DNA of 64,000 nucleotides from Clostridiisalibacter paucivorans DSM 22131 (GTDB lineage: Bacteria; Bacillota; Clostridia; Tissierellales; Clostridiisalibacteraceae), in assembly GCF_000620125.1 (NCBI RefSeq), contig NZ_JHVL01000014.1, positions 1 to 64,000 on the forward strand, written 5' to 3'. A program made the translations under genes and the position numbers. This document shows positions 1-8,600 of the stretch, piece by piece; position 1 is the stretch's first letter, and every line of letters starts with the position of its first letter. Below the pieces are notes generated by a model. The model was not told the origin of the DNA and did not search any database. It saw only the letters and a list, made by a program, of their open reading frames with translations.

Positions 1-1
1 A

Positions 2-154
2 TCAGGAATGAGATATTTAAGATTTAGACATAAGAGCATGGAAAAAATCGTTGCAGAGATGAAATTATTAAGTTTTGCCATAAATATAAAAAAATTAAGT
101 AATAAAATGAAATCTAATAAACTGGGTTTCGTGAAATATAAAGAGGCAATTTAA
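2..154 (+). CDS. IS1182-like transposase, C-terminal fragment (runs off left edge)
   Basis: The first 154 bases carry one open frame that enters from the left edge and ends in TAA at 152-154. The roughly 50 visible residues are basic and include RYLRFRHKSMEKI and a LLSFAINIKKL stretch. This resembles the extreme C-terminus of DDE transposases of the IS1182 type, where an arginine-rich segment is followed by an alanine/asparagine-Ile-Lys-Lys-Leu tail. The catalytic part lies outside the window, so integrity cannot be judged. A probable IS terminus lies about 140 bases downstream. The family call rests on recall of the C-terminal pattern only. Confidence 0.6.
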   Translation, partial: SGMRYLRFRHKSMEKIVAEMKLLSFAINIKKLSNKMKSNKLGFVKYKEAI

Positions 155-290
155 TTATAAAAAATATAATAAATAGAATAAAACTTAAAAATATTTAAGT
201 TTTGTTTGCTATACCTAAAATTAGGCTAAGAAAAATATATTTGAATTTATTGAAACTTAGGTACTTCAGTTGTTAACTTGAACATAATAA

Positions 291-342
291 AAGAGGCGTT
301 TCATAACTGATTAATCAGTTATGAAACAGCCCCTTTTTTTTA
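291..342 (+). repeat. Palindromic IS right end, also terminator-like
   Basis: Perfect 13-bp arms GTTTCATAACTGA (298-310) and TCAGTTATGAAAC (315-327) flank TTAA and are followed by AGCCCC and a run of T. Read on the minus strand the sequence begins AAGGGGCTGTTTCATAACTG, which looks like a terminal inverted repeat of an IS1182-type element. It lies downstream of the transposase fragment, so it is probably the right end of that element. The hairpin plus T-run would also stop transcription leaving the IS. The rest of 155-497 shows no gene. Confidence 0.5.
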
Positions 343-497
343 TATAAGATTAAAGAAAAAATATAATAAAAAACTAATCTTCATATTTTCTTCAAAATTG
401 TTCACTATAATGGAATCAAAGAAAAGATGTGGTTAGAAATAGATTGATTCTATTATAAAAACTATATTTTAACCACCAAAAATAGGAGGAATAAATT

Positions 498-974
498 ATG
501 AAAAATAAATTTTTAGCAATATTAGGTGCAGCAGTAATTACAGTGGGTGCTATAGGTGGTGTAGCATTTGCAAGCAATTTTAATAATGGTAGTATCTACA
601 ATAGAGACACAAATATGATGGGTTCAAGGTTTAACGAGACAAATAGAATTTCAAATAATGATTTTGGAAAAAGACATTATAATCAACAGATTGATAGACC
701 TTCAGAGTATATGCATAGTGACATGATTAGAATTATGAGAGACAATGATGCTGTGAGACATATGGAAACAGATAATTACAATAATATGACAGAGTATATG
801 AATAATATGTCACAAGAGGATTATGATGAAATGATTGAAATTATGAATGACAATGATTATCAGTATATGGGCGAAATGATGGAGTCAATAGACAGAGATG
901 AAATGACACGAATGCATAATTCAATGGGAAGGATGCATGGAAGAGGTCATGGCAGTATGATGGGTAGATGGTAA
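498..974 (+). CDS. Secreted Met/Asn/His-rich small protein, possible metal binder
   Basis: A 158-residue protein of unknown family with a clear Sec signal peptide: basic MKNK, a hydrophobic stretch to about residue 24, then AFA-S as a plausible cleavage site. The mature part is hydrophilic and unusually rich in Met, Asn, Asp and Tyr, with repeated M-x-x-M spacing (for example EMIEIMNDN and YMGEMMESI). It ends in a Met/His/Gly tail containing MHGRGHGSMMGRW. Such Met/His clusters often bind copper or other soft metals outside the membrane, but that is inference. The start is supported by AGGAGG about 8 bases upstream. It stands alone, closed by its own terminator. Confidence 0.7.
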   Translation: MKNKFLAILGAAVITVGAIGGVAFASNFNNGSIYNRDTNMMGSRFNETNRISNNDFGKRHYNQQIDRPSEYMHSDMIRIMRDNDAVRHMETDNYNNMTEYMNNMSQEDYDEMIEIMNDNDYQYMGEMMESIDRDEMTRMHNSMGRMHGRGHGSMMGRW

Positions 975-981
975 ATATAAT

Positions 982-1024
982 AAAGGCACAATATTTCAAC
1001 TAAAATATTGTGCCTTTATTTATT
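982..1024 (+). terminator. Rho-independent terminator
   Basis: AAAGGCACAATATTT pairs with AAATATTGTGCCTTT around a short loop, followed by a T-rich tail. It closes the Met/His-rich gene. Confidence 0.85.
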
Positions 1025-1108
1025 TAATACTAATTTACAAATACATTTAGAGGTATAAGGTATTTAAAAGGCGAAATATTATATATAATATTTTCAAGGG
1101 GTTAAACT

Positions 1109-2245
1109 ATGGAGAAAAATATGTATAAATACCTATTAAAACATAGCTTTTGGGGGAATTTTGACTCAGGTGTAATCTTTATTTTTCTTTCCTTTTATAT
1201 ATGGGAACAGACAGAAAACATGATTACTATAGCCATAGCATTTGCAATTCCCATACTAATAAATACCGTAATTGATTATTACTTTTCCTATCTAAGTGAT
1301 AAAAAAGACCGTATTAAACTTATAATTCTAGGGAATATAGGTTCAGCAATTTTTTTGAGTTCATATGGACTTGTACATAATATATACATTTTATATATCT
1401 TTATATTTTTCAAATCATTGTTTACTAAATTATATTTGAGTTCATTGGAGCCCTATAAGAGAGAAACTATAAAAGAGAGTGAATATAAGGATTATATATC
1501 TAAAGAAAATATTAGAGTGAGTATAGGTGCATCAATTGGTGGTTTTGCATTAATGTGGATATATATATATACCAATAGCATTCCTTTGATATTTATCATA
1601 TCTGGGCTGATAGAACTATATTCTACAATATATCTATGTAGACTTAGCAATATTAATCAACGAAAAACAAAGGATAGGGAAGAGGATATTGATCTAAAAT
1701 GGCTAAAAGAAATTACACTGGTTTATACCATTGAAGCCTTTGGAATTGCTCTAATAATAAATAGAATAATAATATTTTTGCACGATGCTTATAGAGTAGA
1801 AATAGAAGGTGTAGGACTAATATTTTTTGTTGTATATGGTATATCTAATATAATTGCAGCAAAAATATATGATAAATTTACAAATATGCAGTTGAAAAAT
1901 ATGTTCATCATATCATTTTTCCTTCAAGGGATATTGATGTTACTATTTACAAAGATAAATAGATTGACAATAATAGTAGTACTGTGGTTCATATTTGAGT
2001 TGATATCTAATATAACAGATATATATTCAAGGGACAGGATAAATAGGAGTCTCTTTACAAATATTGGTGGAAGATTATCTAGGTTTAGAGTAAGTATAGC
2101 CATAGGAAGTATATTGGGGCAGATAATTATAAGTCAAATATGGGATAGGATAGGCGTGGATCAAAGTTTTTATTTTTCAAGTATGATATTGATATTGTTA
2201 TCGATTTTTATCAAGTTTAAAATGAATGCAAGTTTATTAAAGTAA
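1109..2245 (+). CDS. MFS-type transporter, substrate unknown
   Basis: A 378-residue polytopic membrane protein with about 10-12 hydrophobic helices and a cytoplasmic basic loop near the middle (KTKDREEDIDLKW, about residues 190-200). A loop after the second helix reads YLSDKKDRIK, close to the MFS signature between TM2 and TM3. The overall layout (two hydrophobic halves and a central hydrophilic loop) is that of the major facilitator superfamily. No residue pattern points to a substrate. The gene is monocistronic, preceded by AAGGGG and followed by a strong terminator. It is somewhat shorter than the usual 400 residues. Confidence 0.65.
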   Translation: MEKNMYKYLLKHSFWGNFDSGVIFIFLSFYIWEQTENMITIAIAFAIPILINTVIDYYFSYLSDKKDRIKLIILGNIGSAIFLSSYGLVHNIYILYIFIFFKSLFTKLYLSSLEPYKRETIKESEYKDYISKENIRVSIGASIGGFALMWIYIYTNSIPLIFIISGLIELYSTIYLCRLSNINQRKTKDREEDIDLKWLKEITLVYTIEAFGIALIINRIIIFLHDAYRVEIEGVGLIFFVVYGISNIIAAKIYDKFTNMQLKNMFIISFFLQGILMLLFTKINRLTIIVVLWFIFELISNITDIYSRDRINRSLFTNIGGRLSRFRVSIAIGSILGQIIISQIWDRIGVDQSFYFSSMILILLSIFIKFKMNASLLK

Positions 2246-2277
2246 AGACAATTAGTTGCTTTTTTGATTACAGCATA

Positions 2278-2318
2278 AATAAATGGTGCCAGTGTAATAT
2301 TACACTGGCACCATTTAT
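2278..2318. terminator. Bidirectional terminator between convergent genes
   Basis: A perfect palindrome (arms AAATGGTGCCAGTGTAA and its complement, around 2281-2316) with A-rich and T-rich flanks. It sits between the MFS gene and the convergent BCCT gene and could serve both. Confidence 0.8.
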
Positions 2319-2348
2319 AAAATGATTTATAATCATATATTGTCTTTT

Positions 2349-3902
2349 TTAGCTAGCTTTTTTTAAAAGTTCACCTTTATATTCAGTAACAATATTTTGT
2401 TCTTTGGCCATTAATTTAGCAACCTTTGGAGATAACCAAACCATTGGTAATAGTATAATGGAAACAGGGACTGCAGTTACAACGATAAATGATTGTAAAG
2501 CATCAACGCTTCCTTCACCAATTTTGAGCAGTATTGCAGCCACAAATCCCATGACAAGGGCCCAAAACACTCTAATGCTACTTTTAGGGTTATCATTTCC
2601 TGTAATGGCCATAGATATGGTATAGGCCATGGAATCACCAGTTGTAGCAACAAAGGAAACAGTTACAAATAGAAATGCTGTTGCCATGAATAATCCAAAG
2701 GGTAACTGTTTAGTGATGGCAATCATTGCGGCAGGCATGCCAGCACTGTTTAACGCATTGGAAATAACCCCTGGATTTTGCATTTCGAAAAATATTCCTG
2801 AACCACCTATAACTGTAAACCAAAAGTTTGTAACAATAGGGGCAATTACTGCTACTGCAATAAATAATTCCCTTAATGTTCTCCCTCTGGAAATACGACT
2901 TATAAAGATAGCCATCATAGGTCCATATCCAATAAATCATCCCCAGAAGAATACAGTCCAAGATGAAAGCCAGCTTTTATCACCACGATAAAGGCTCATC
3001 TTTAAGAAGTCTTTTGTGTAGACACCTATAGTATTTAGGAATGAATCAAATATAAATCCGCCAGGACCTAAAAATATCATAGCTATAACTAATATAAATG
3101 TAAGGATAATATTAAATCTACTTAAAATTTGAATTCCCTTATCAATACCTGATACAGCAGAGATAGCAGATACTGTTACAAGTCCAAATATAATAAATAC
3201 CTGGGTTAGATAGACATTTGGAATTCCAAAGAGACTTTCAAGTCCATATGCCGCCTGTAATCCAAGAAAACCTATGGGACCTATTGTACCTGCAGCAACT
3301 GCTATAATGGAAAAAGAGTCCACAAGGGTTCCCAATATACTATTTTCCATTATTTTATCACCAAAGATAGGATAAAGCAGTGTACGAGGTTTAAGGGGCA
3401 TACCTTTATTGTAATGTCCATACATTAAGACTACAGAACTTAATGTTCCTAAAATAGCCCAAGCTAGAAATCCCCAATGCATGAAAGATTGAGATAAAGC
3501 AGGCACGACTGCACTTTTAGAGGCTGAATCAACACCATCGAATACAGGTGGAGAAGATATAAAGTGGTATATAGGCTCAGCTGCAGCCCAAAACACACCA
3601 CCCCCAGCAAGAAGTGTACACATAATAATTGCTATCCATCTAAAAGTACTCATTTCAGGAGAATCTAAATTTCCAAGTCGAATATTTCCCAAATTAGATA
3701 TGGCCATACCAATAGCAACAAAAAAAGTAACTAACATTAATACTTGCCAAAAAGAACCAAAATATTTTACGGACAGTCCAAAACAATAATTTACAACATT
3801 ACTAACAAGATCGGCATTTATTAATGAAGTCAATACAAATAGGACAAGGAGTCCACCACTTATCATTAATACAGGCCAATCAATTTCCTTTTTTAAATTC
3901 AA
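2349..3902 (-). pseudogene. BCCT family betaine/choline/carnitine transporter with in-frame TGA
   Basis: The reading frame continues from a TTG start at 3902 to TAA at 2349, interrupted only by one TGA at 2937-2939. AGGAGG about 7 bases upstream supports the TTG start. The upstream 330-codon portion has multiple helices and BCCT features such as the FWAAAEPIYHF segment. The downstream portion has FISRISRGRTLRE, the hallmark after TM8. The TGA sits in FFWG-stop-FIGYGP, where BCCT proteins carry Trp in the aromatic TM8 segment that lines the betaine site in BetP. A single TGG to TGA change explains it. TGA is used as a normal stop elsewhere in the window. Expected length is about 518 residues, normal for the family. 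Likely a recent nonsense mutation or a sequencing error. Confidence 0.85.
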
Positions 3903-4192
3903 AAAATAACCTCCTAGATTTTCTAACACCTTAAAAGATGTTTGATTTTTATTTCAAAATTACAACACAGTTAATAACTATATCATAAAAAGCAATAAAA
4001 TCAAAAAATAAAGGGATTATTTAAAAAAATATACATATAGTTACAAATCACCATATATTCATTGGAAATCATAAAAGTGATTCTATTTACTAAATACAGA
4101 GACATGTGGTAATATTATTGTTAAAGTAATGGCTAATTACCTGAATTATAATTAAACTAGAAGTTTATTACATAACAAATAGAGGTGTATAT

Positions 4193-4738
4193 ATGAATGA
4201 GAAAAAACTATTTACAGTCAAAACGTCCATGGGAAAAGAAGATTATCATAAATTTTTATATATAGCTACTTTTTTACGGAATAAAATGATAATCCCATTT
4301 ATACTTGTGATTTCTGGAATAATGTCTGTCTTTCTGATTTATAGAGAAAAGGAATTCAATATGAAAAGATTTTTATTTTTTTGGGTGGCATTGGCAGTCG
4401 TAGCCATCATTGTAATAATATTCAAAGTTGAGAGAAAGAACAAACAGAGAATTAATACAGATAAAGCAGGTGTATTTAATGCACAAGAGATATTAGATTT
4501 TTATGATGACTTTTTAATTATAAAAAGTACAGCATTTGAGGGAGAGAGTAAAATTAATTATAATCAATTTTATCAGGTATTGGAGACAAAGGATTATTTT
4601 ATTAATTATTTCAATATAAATCAAGCGTCATTAATAAGAAAAAAAGATATGGATAGTGGGACAATAAAGAAGTTAAAAGATTTATATAGAAAAAATATGA
4701 AAGATAAATATAGACAAACGTATTTAACAGGAAAATAG
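4193..4738 (+). CDS. YcxB-like membrane protein
   Basis: A 181-residue protein with a short hydrophilic N-terminus, two adjacent membrane helices (about residues 30-50 and 60-82) and a soluble C-terminal half. The C-terminus contains the pattern ...FYDDFLIIKS...SKINYNQFYQVLETKDYFINYFN..., typical of the YcxB-like domain. That domain is common in Firmicutes and has no known function. The gene precedes an SGNH hydrolase, and a copy of the GTTAGTAG-type repeat starts right at its stop codon. The function is unknown; the family assignment is by pattern. Confidence 0.6.
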   Translation: MNEKKLFTVKTSMGKEDYHKFLYIATFLRNKMIIPFILVISGIMSVFLIYREKEFNMKRFLFFWVALAVVAIIVIIFKVERKNKQRINTDKAGVFNAQEILDFYDDFLIIKSTAFEGESKINYNQFYQVLETKDYFINYFNINQASLIRKKDMDSGTIKKLKDLYRKNMKDKYRQTYLTGK

Positions 4739-4764
4739 TTAGTAGCTAATAGCTAGTAGTTTAT
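4737..4764. repeat. Short copy of GTTAGTAG-type intergenic repeat
   Basis: TTAGTAGCTAATAGCTAGTAG follows the preceding stop codon directly. It resembles the left part of larger repeat copies at 19374, 23289 and 52988, but lacks their TTGATGGT core. Confidence 0.45.
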
Positions 4765-4794
4765 AATATAGCAATATAAGGGGAGGGTATTGAG

Positions 4795-5373
4795 GTGGAA
4801 ATAGTTTGTATTGGAGATAGCCTTACATTTGGATATGGAGTGGAGAAAAATAATAGATGGACTGAAATTTTAAATAATAGATTGGCTTCAAATATAATAA
4901 ATAGAGGAGTAAGTGGAGAGACCACTACCCAGATTATAAATAGATTTCAAAGAAATGTTTTATCTAAAAGGCCTGATAAGGTATTTATTATGGGAGGCAG
5001 TAATGACTTAATTTTTGAAAGGGCTCCTAAAAAAATGAAAGATAATATTATAAAAATGGTTCAATTAGCATCATATAATAATATAATTCCGATTATAGGA
5101 ATACAGCCATTAACATATCCAGAAATGGCCAGTAAATTTTGGACAGATGGCACTGACTATGTCTGGATAAATGATCAAATCCAATTATACCGAAATTATA
5201 TGTATGAATTTGCCAATAAAAAGGATATAGATATCATAGACTTTTATGGACTTTTTACTGATATAGTAAATAATGCCAATGCATCAAAATATTACATAGA
5301 TGGTCTTCATCCTACTGCTAAAGGGAATCTTTTGATGGCAGAACAGGTTATAAAAAGCAGAGTGTTTGAGTAA
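4795..5373 (+). CDS. SGNH/GDSL-family hydrolase (esterase/lipase-like)
   Basis: A 192-residue cytoplasmic protein with all the SGNH blocks: GDSLTFGYG near the N-terminus (nucleophile Ser), GVSGET with the block II glycine, GGSNDL (block III Asn), and DGLHPTAKGN near the C-terminus carrying the catalytic Asp and His. Family members hydrolyse esters (lysophospholipids, acyl thioesters, acetyl groups). The true substrate cannot be read from the sequence. Translation starts at GTG, supported by GGGGAGGG upstream. The length is typical of TesA-like members, but no signal peptide is visible. Confidence 0.85.
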   Translation: MEIVCIGDSLTFGYGVEKNNRWTEILNNRLASNIINRGVSGETTTQIINRFQRNVLSKRPDKVFIMGGSNDLIFERAPKKMKDNIIKMVQLASYNNIIPIIGIQPLTYPEMASKFWTDGTDYVWINDQIQLYRNYMYEFANKKDIDIIDFYGLFTDIVNNANASKYYIDGLHPTAKGNLLMAEQVIKSRVFE

Positions 5374-5412
5374 TTTTTATAATGGCAGTTAAAATATTTA
5401 GGGGTGATTATA

Positions 5413-6813
5413 TTGAAAAGGTTAGTTTCAATTATTATAATTATGATCATGGTATTTTCATATTCAGTTACTATTTTTGCCAATTCAGGACCGGTATATT
5501 GGAAAGGGTATCCATCTTCAGATATAATGATAATTGAAGAAGAATCCCCTATTGAAATAAAAAAAGAATATCTTGTATTCGACTTTTCTAACAATGATAA
5601 TGCCTATTATACTGTTAATGGAAAAGTTAGAGCAACTTATGAAATGGTTAACAATACAGATGAGGGACAGAATGTGGAGATGGCATTTCCTTTGGTTAGT
5701 AATATTAATAATATATTAAAAGAGGAAGTGACTATAAATGCTGATGGTCTTTCATTACCTTATAGCATTTATATAGGAGATGGATTGAATAATTACAATA
5801 GATTACCTATGGATGATAAGCAGGTAAAATTTGATTTTAAAAGTATCGTAGATGAAATAACAGATAAAACTTACAGTCCGAGGAATTTTACTGAAAATGA
5901 GATAGGAAAGCTATACAAAATCAAAGTAATACCCACAAGTGAGCAACGGATAAACTTTGCTATTGATTTTAGCTTTAATCATCAAAAAACTAAAATTTTT
6001 GTTGATGGTTTTAATAGTTATCAACGAAATAATAAGGAGATAAAAATTGCTGCACGATGTTATAAGCCTAAAATGTTAGAAATCTTTGTAATTGGAGAAG
6101 ATATTGATTTAGATATAAATGGGTATATAGATGGAGAGTTTAAAAAGGAAACTGATTTATATAGGTACGAAATATATACGGAAAAAACAAAGTTTAAATC
6201 ATATTTAGTAGAACATATAAAGGAAGATATAGAATATGGAAATGAAAAGTTTAATACACAATTGTATAATATGTATGCTAAATTATTAGATAATATGTTT
6301 GATGCAAATAAGGGGTATATCTATAAGGATGATATAATGGGACAAAGTAATTATAATCGAATTTTGACTTTAGTATATGATGTTTATTTTCCTAAAAAGA
6401 GTGAAAAAGACATAACAGTAGTATATAATACATCTGGAACTATGGATATGACAGAAACTCCAGACCCATTATATTCATTTGATTATATATTAAATCCTGC
6501 TAAAAATTGGAGAAATTTTAAAGATTTAAGTATAAAGATTATTCCACCAAAGGAGGCACCATATATAGTAAGTAGTAATATCGAATTTGATAGACATAAA
6601 GATGGTTTTTATACAGCAGAATTATCAGATCTACCAGAACAGGATTTATCATTTACTCTATATTCAAATGAAAAAGTGACATTAATGGATAGAGTCCATG
6701 GAAGATTTAAAAATACCTTTGGGTACTTTACTCCTGTAGCTATAGGTATGGTAGTATTTATAATTTTATTAGTTATTATAATTATATATAGAAGGAAAAA
6801 GAATAGTTTATAA
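5413..6813 (+). CDS. Exported membrane-anchored protein of unknown function
   Basis: About 466 residues. A hydrophobic N-terminal signal segment (KRLVSIIIIMIMVFSYSVTIFA) is followed by a large hydrophilic, probably beta-rich extracellular region and one C-terminal membrane helix (about residues 435-458) ending in YRRKKNSL, so the bulk faces outward. The early segment with EMVNNTDEGQNVEMAFPLVS recalls secreted beta-domain proteins, but I cannot assign a family. I chose the TTG at 5413 because AGGGGTGA lies 6 bases upstream; a GTG at 5404 overlaps that site. It follows the SGNH gene by about 40 bases, so the two may be co-transcribed. Confidence 0.6.
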   Translation: MKRLVSIIIIMIMVFSYSVTIFANSGPVYWKGYPSSDIMIIEEESPIEIKKEYLVFDFSNNDNAYYTVNGKVRATYEMVNNTDEGQNVEMAFPLVSNINNILKEEVTINADGLSLPYSIYIGDGLNNYNRLPMDDKQVKFDFKSIVDEITDKTYSPRNFTENEIGKLYKIKVIPTSEQRINFAIDFSFNHQKTKIFVDGFNSYQRNNKEIKIAARCYKPKMLEIFVIGEDIDLDINGYIDGEFKKETDLYRYEIYTEKTKFKSYLVEHIKEDIEYGNEKFNTQLYNMYAKLLDNMFDANKGYIYKDDIMGQSNYNRILTLVYDVYFPKKSEKDITVVYNTSGTMDMTETPDPLYSFDYILNPAKNWRNFKDLSIKIIPPKEAPYIVSSNIEFDRHKDGFYTAELSDLPEQDLSFTLYSNEKVTLMDRVHGRFKNTFGYFTPVAIGMVVFIILLVIIIIYRRKKNSL

Positions 6814-6836
6814 TAGATTTAAGGGAGGAAATGTAT

Positions 6837-7700
6837 ATGGTTAAGACAAATAGTGAAAAACTAGTTATGCAATCAGTTCAAGGCAAGATTCATAGCCCTG
6901 TAGCATCTAAATTATTTAGAGTTAATAGGGAAGGTATAGCAGAGATTATACCTGCAACTGGAGGGATTACATATAATTTTAAAATTGGTGACTCATGCAT
7001 GGATTTAGTAGGAGATCATATAGAACCAGGAGTCAGCATCAAAAATGATAATGTTAGCGAAAATAATGCTCTTATGCTACTGTCTTGTATAGGCAATGAG
7101 GCTAGAGTTGTATCTGGTGAAGCTAAAGGAGCAAAGGGCTATGTAACAGGTATGCATGGTGGAATAGAACATGTCCTGATATATTTTGATGAAGAAGATA
7201 TGGAAAAGATGGCAATAGGAGATTCTATATTGGTAAAATCCCATGGTCAAGGATTAAAAATAGAAGGTATTGAAGATGTAAAGTGTATGAATATAGACCC
7301 CAATTTATTTGACAAAATAGGCATTAAACAAAATGACGACAAAATTCTAGAGGTTCCTGTAGTGACAGAAATACCTGCATATCTTATGGGTTCAGGAGTG
7401 GGAAGTGCTACAGCGTTCTCAGGGGATTACGATATAATGACAGGTGATAAAGGTGCAAATAAAGAGTTCGGAATAGATAAACTTAGGTTTGGAGATTTAG
7501 TACTGTTGAGGGATTGTGATAATACAAATGGACGTCAGTATTTGAAGGGTGCTGTATCAATAGGAATAGTTGTCCATAGTGATTGTATAAAATCTGGTCA
7601 TGGTCCTGGCATTACTGTCATTATGAGTTCCAAGGACAGATTGATAAAGGGAATAAAAACAGAAAATGCAAATATAGCACATTACTTAGATATTGTATAA
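6837..7700 (+). CDS. DUF4438 domain protein
   Basis: A 287-residue soluble protein beginning MVKTNSEKLVMQSVQGKI. It has glycine-rich, small-residue segments such as GDHIEPGVS, GEAKGAKGYVTGMHGG and SHGQGLKIEGIEDV, and a C-terminal half containing GSGVGSATAFSGDYDIMTGDKG. This matches my recollection of the DUF4438 family found in Thermotoga and clostridia, which has a structure but no established reaction. Two ATGs are possible; 6837 has the better spacing (8 bases) from AAGGGAGG. It follows the exported protein closely and ends at a perfect palindromic terminator. Confidence 0.65.
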   Translation: MVKTNSEKLVMQSVQGKIHSPVASKLFRVNREGIAEIIPATGGITYNFKIGDSCMDLVGDHIEPGVSIKNDNVSENNALMLLSCIGNEARVVSGEAKGAKGYVTGMHGGIEHVLIYFDEEDMEKMAIGDSILVKSHGQGLKIEGIEDVKCMNIDPNLFDKIGIKQNDDKILEVPVVTEIPAYLMGSGVGSATAFSGDYDIMTGDKGANKEFGIDKLRFGDLVLLRDCDNTNGRQYLKGAVSIGIVVHSDCIKSGHGPGITVIMSSKDRLIKGIKTENANIAHYLDIV

Positions 7701-7715
7701 AATGCTTTGCTAATA

Positions 7716-7757
7716 TATACTAAAAAAGTTAGATTATAATCTAACTTTTTTAGTATA
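7716..7757. terminator. Perfect 42-bp palindromic bidirectional terminator
   Basis: TATACTAAAAAAGTTAGATTA is followed directly by its exact reverse complement. The A6 and T6 tracts flank the stem, so it works in both directions, between the DUF4438 gene and the convergent TetR gene whose stop codon it overlaps. Confidence 0.85.
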
Positions 7758-8331
7758 CAAATATCTTAACTAATCGTTTAACATATTTATTAACAAATTC
7801 TATTAAACCATATTCACCGTCATGTAAACACCAGTCATAAATGATACCCCTTACAGCTATAAATAAATATTCTACAATTTCATCGGAGGACATATCCCCA
7901 TGAATTTCTCCATTTTTTTGACCTTGTATAATAATATCTTTTAATACGGTCTGCATATGTCTTCCCTTTGCCTTAAATACTTTAGTGTGAACATTGAATA
8001 ACTGTTTTATAAAATCAATGCCATTATCGAAATTATATTTAGCATAGGCATGAAAGAATTCAATTATCTTATCTTCAGCAGTGCTTCCTGTTAATTGATT
8101 TGACACCATATTATAAAAATAATCATCTGCAAGTTTAAAGATTTCATCAAGTATATCATTTTTTGATTCAAAATAATTATAAAAAGTCCCAACAGAGACT
8201 CCAGCTTTTTTGCAAATTTCTGATACTGTAATATTTTGAAATCCTTTTTCACTCATCAAAGCTACAGCTGTTTTATATACTCGTTGTTGAGTATTTTGTG
8301 CCTGAATCTGTCTCTTAGTTAATTTTTTCAT
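7750..8331 (-). CDS. TetR/AcrR family transcriptional regulator
   Basis: 193 residues. The N-terminal DNA-binding domain (about residues 10-60) shows the TetR helix-turn-helix: FQNITVSEICKKAGVSVGTFYNYFESKNDIL. The remainder is a helical ligand-binding and dimerisation domain with no specific signature. It is transcribed away from the FMN/FAD reductase gene at 8601. A near-perfect inverted repeat overlaps that gene's -10 box, so this protein is the natural candidate repressor of the reductase. The ligand is unknown. Confidence 0.85.
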   Translation of the reverse strand: MKKLTKRQIQAQNTQQRVYKTAVALMSEKGFQNITVSEICKKAGVSVGTFYNYFESKNDILDEIFKLADDYFYNMVSNQLTGSTAEDKIIEFFHAYAKYNFDNGIDFIKQLFNVHTKVFKAKGRHMQTVLKDIIIQGQKNGEIHGDMSSDEIVEYLFIAVRGIIYDWCLHDGEYGLIEFVNKYVKRLVKIFVY

Positions 8332-8468
8332 AAAAACAGTCCTCTTTAAAAAATATATCCCATAATAAATTATACTAGATCAATATTAAAAGTCAAACAC
8401 ATACAGTGATAGGACAAGATATATAAATAGTTATAAGAAATTTTTAAAATAACTATAGATTTAATAGA

Positions 8469-8497
8469 TTGACTAATTGTTAACAACTATATATAAT
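8469..8497 (+). promoter_or_regulatory. Sigma-A promoter for the reductase gene
   Basis: TTGACT (8469-8474), a 17-base spacer and TATAAT (8492-8497) form a near-consensus promoter directed at the gene starting at 8601. The 5' leader would be about 95 bases. Confidence 0.75.
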
Positions 8498-8522
8498 GAA
8501 TGTATTCGGTGAATACGTTCAT
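8496..8522. promoter_or_regulatory. Probable TetR operator
   Basis: Half-sites ATGAATGTATTC (8496-8507) and GAATACGTTCAT (8511-8522) are inverted, match at 11 of 12 positions and are separated by 3 bases. The site begins inside the -10 box and covers the start point, a classic repressor position. Confidence 0.7.
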
Positions 8523-8600
8523 CATTAATCTACCCATAAAAATTATACTAAAGGGTTGTAAACTATGAGGTAAATTTTGTAAAAAAGGGAGGAATGTAAA

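Noticed and set aside
2937-2939. In-frame TGA in the BCCT gene as selenocysteine
   Set aside because: Homologs have Trp, not Cys or Sec, at this position; a simple TGG to TGA change is more likely, and no SECIS-like hairpin was apparent.
2404-2991. Plus-strand open frames opposite the BCCT gene
   Set aside because: They are shadows of the minus-strand transporter, without ribosome sites and with no recognisable domain.
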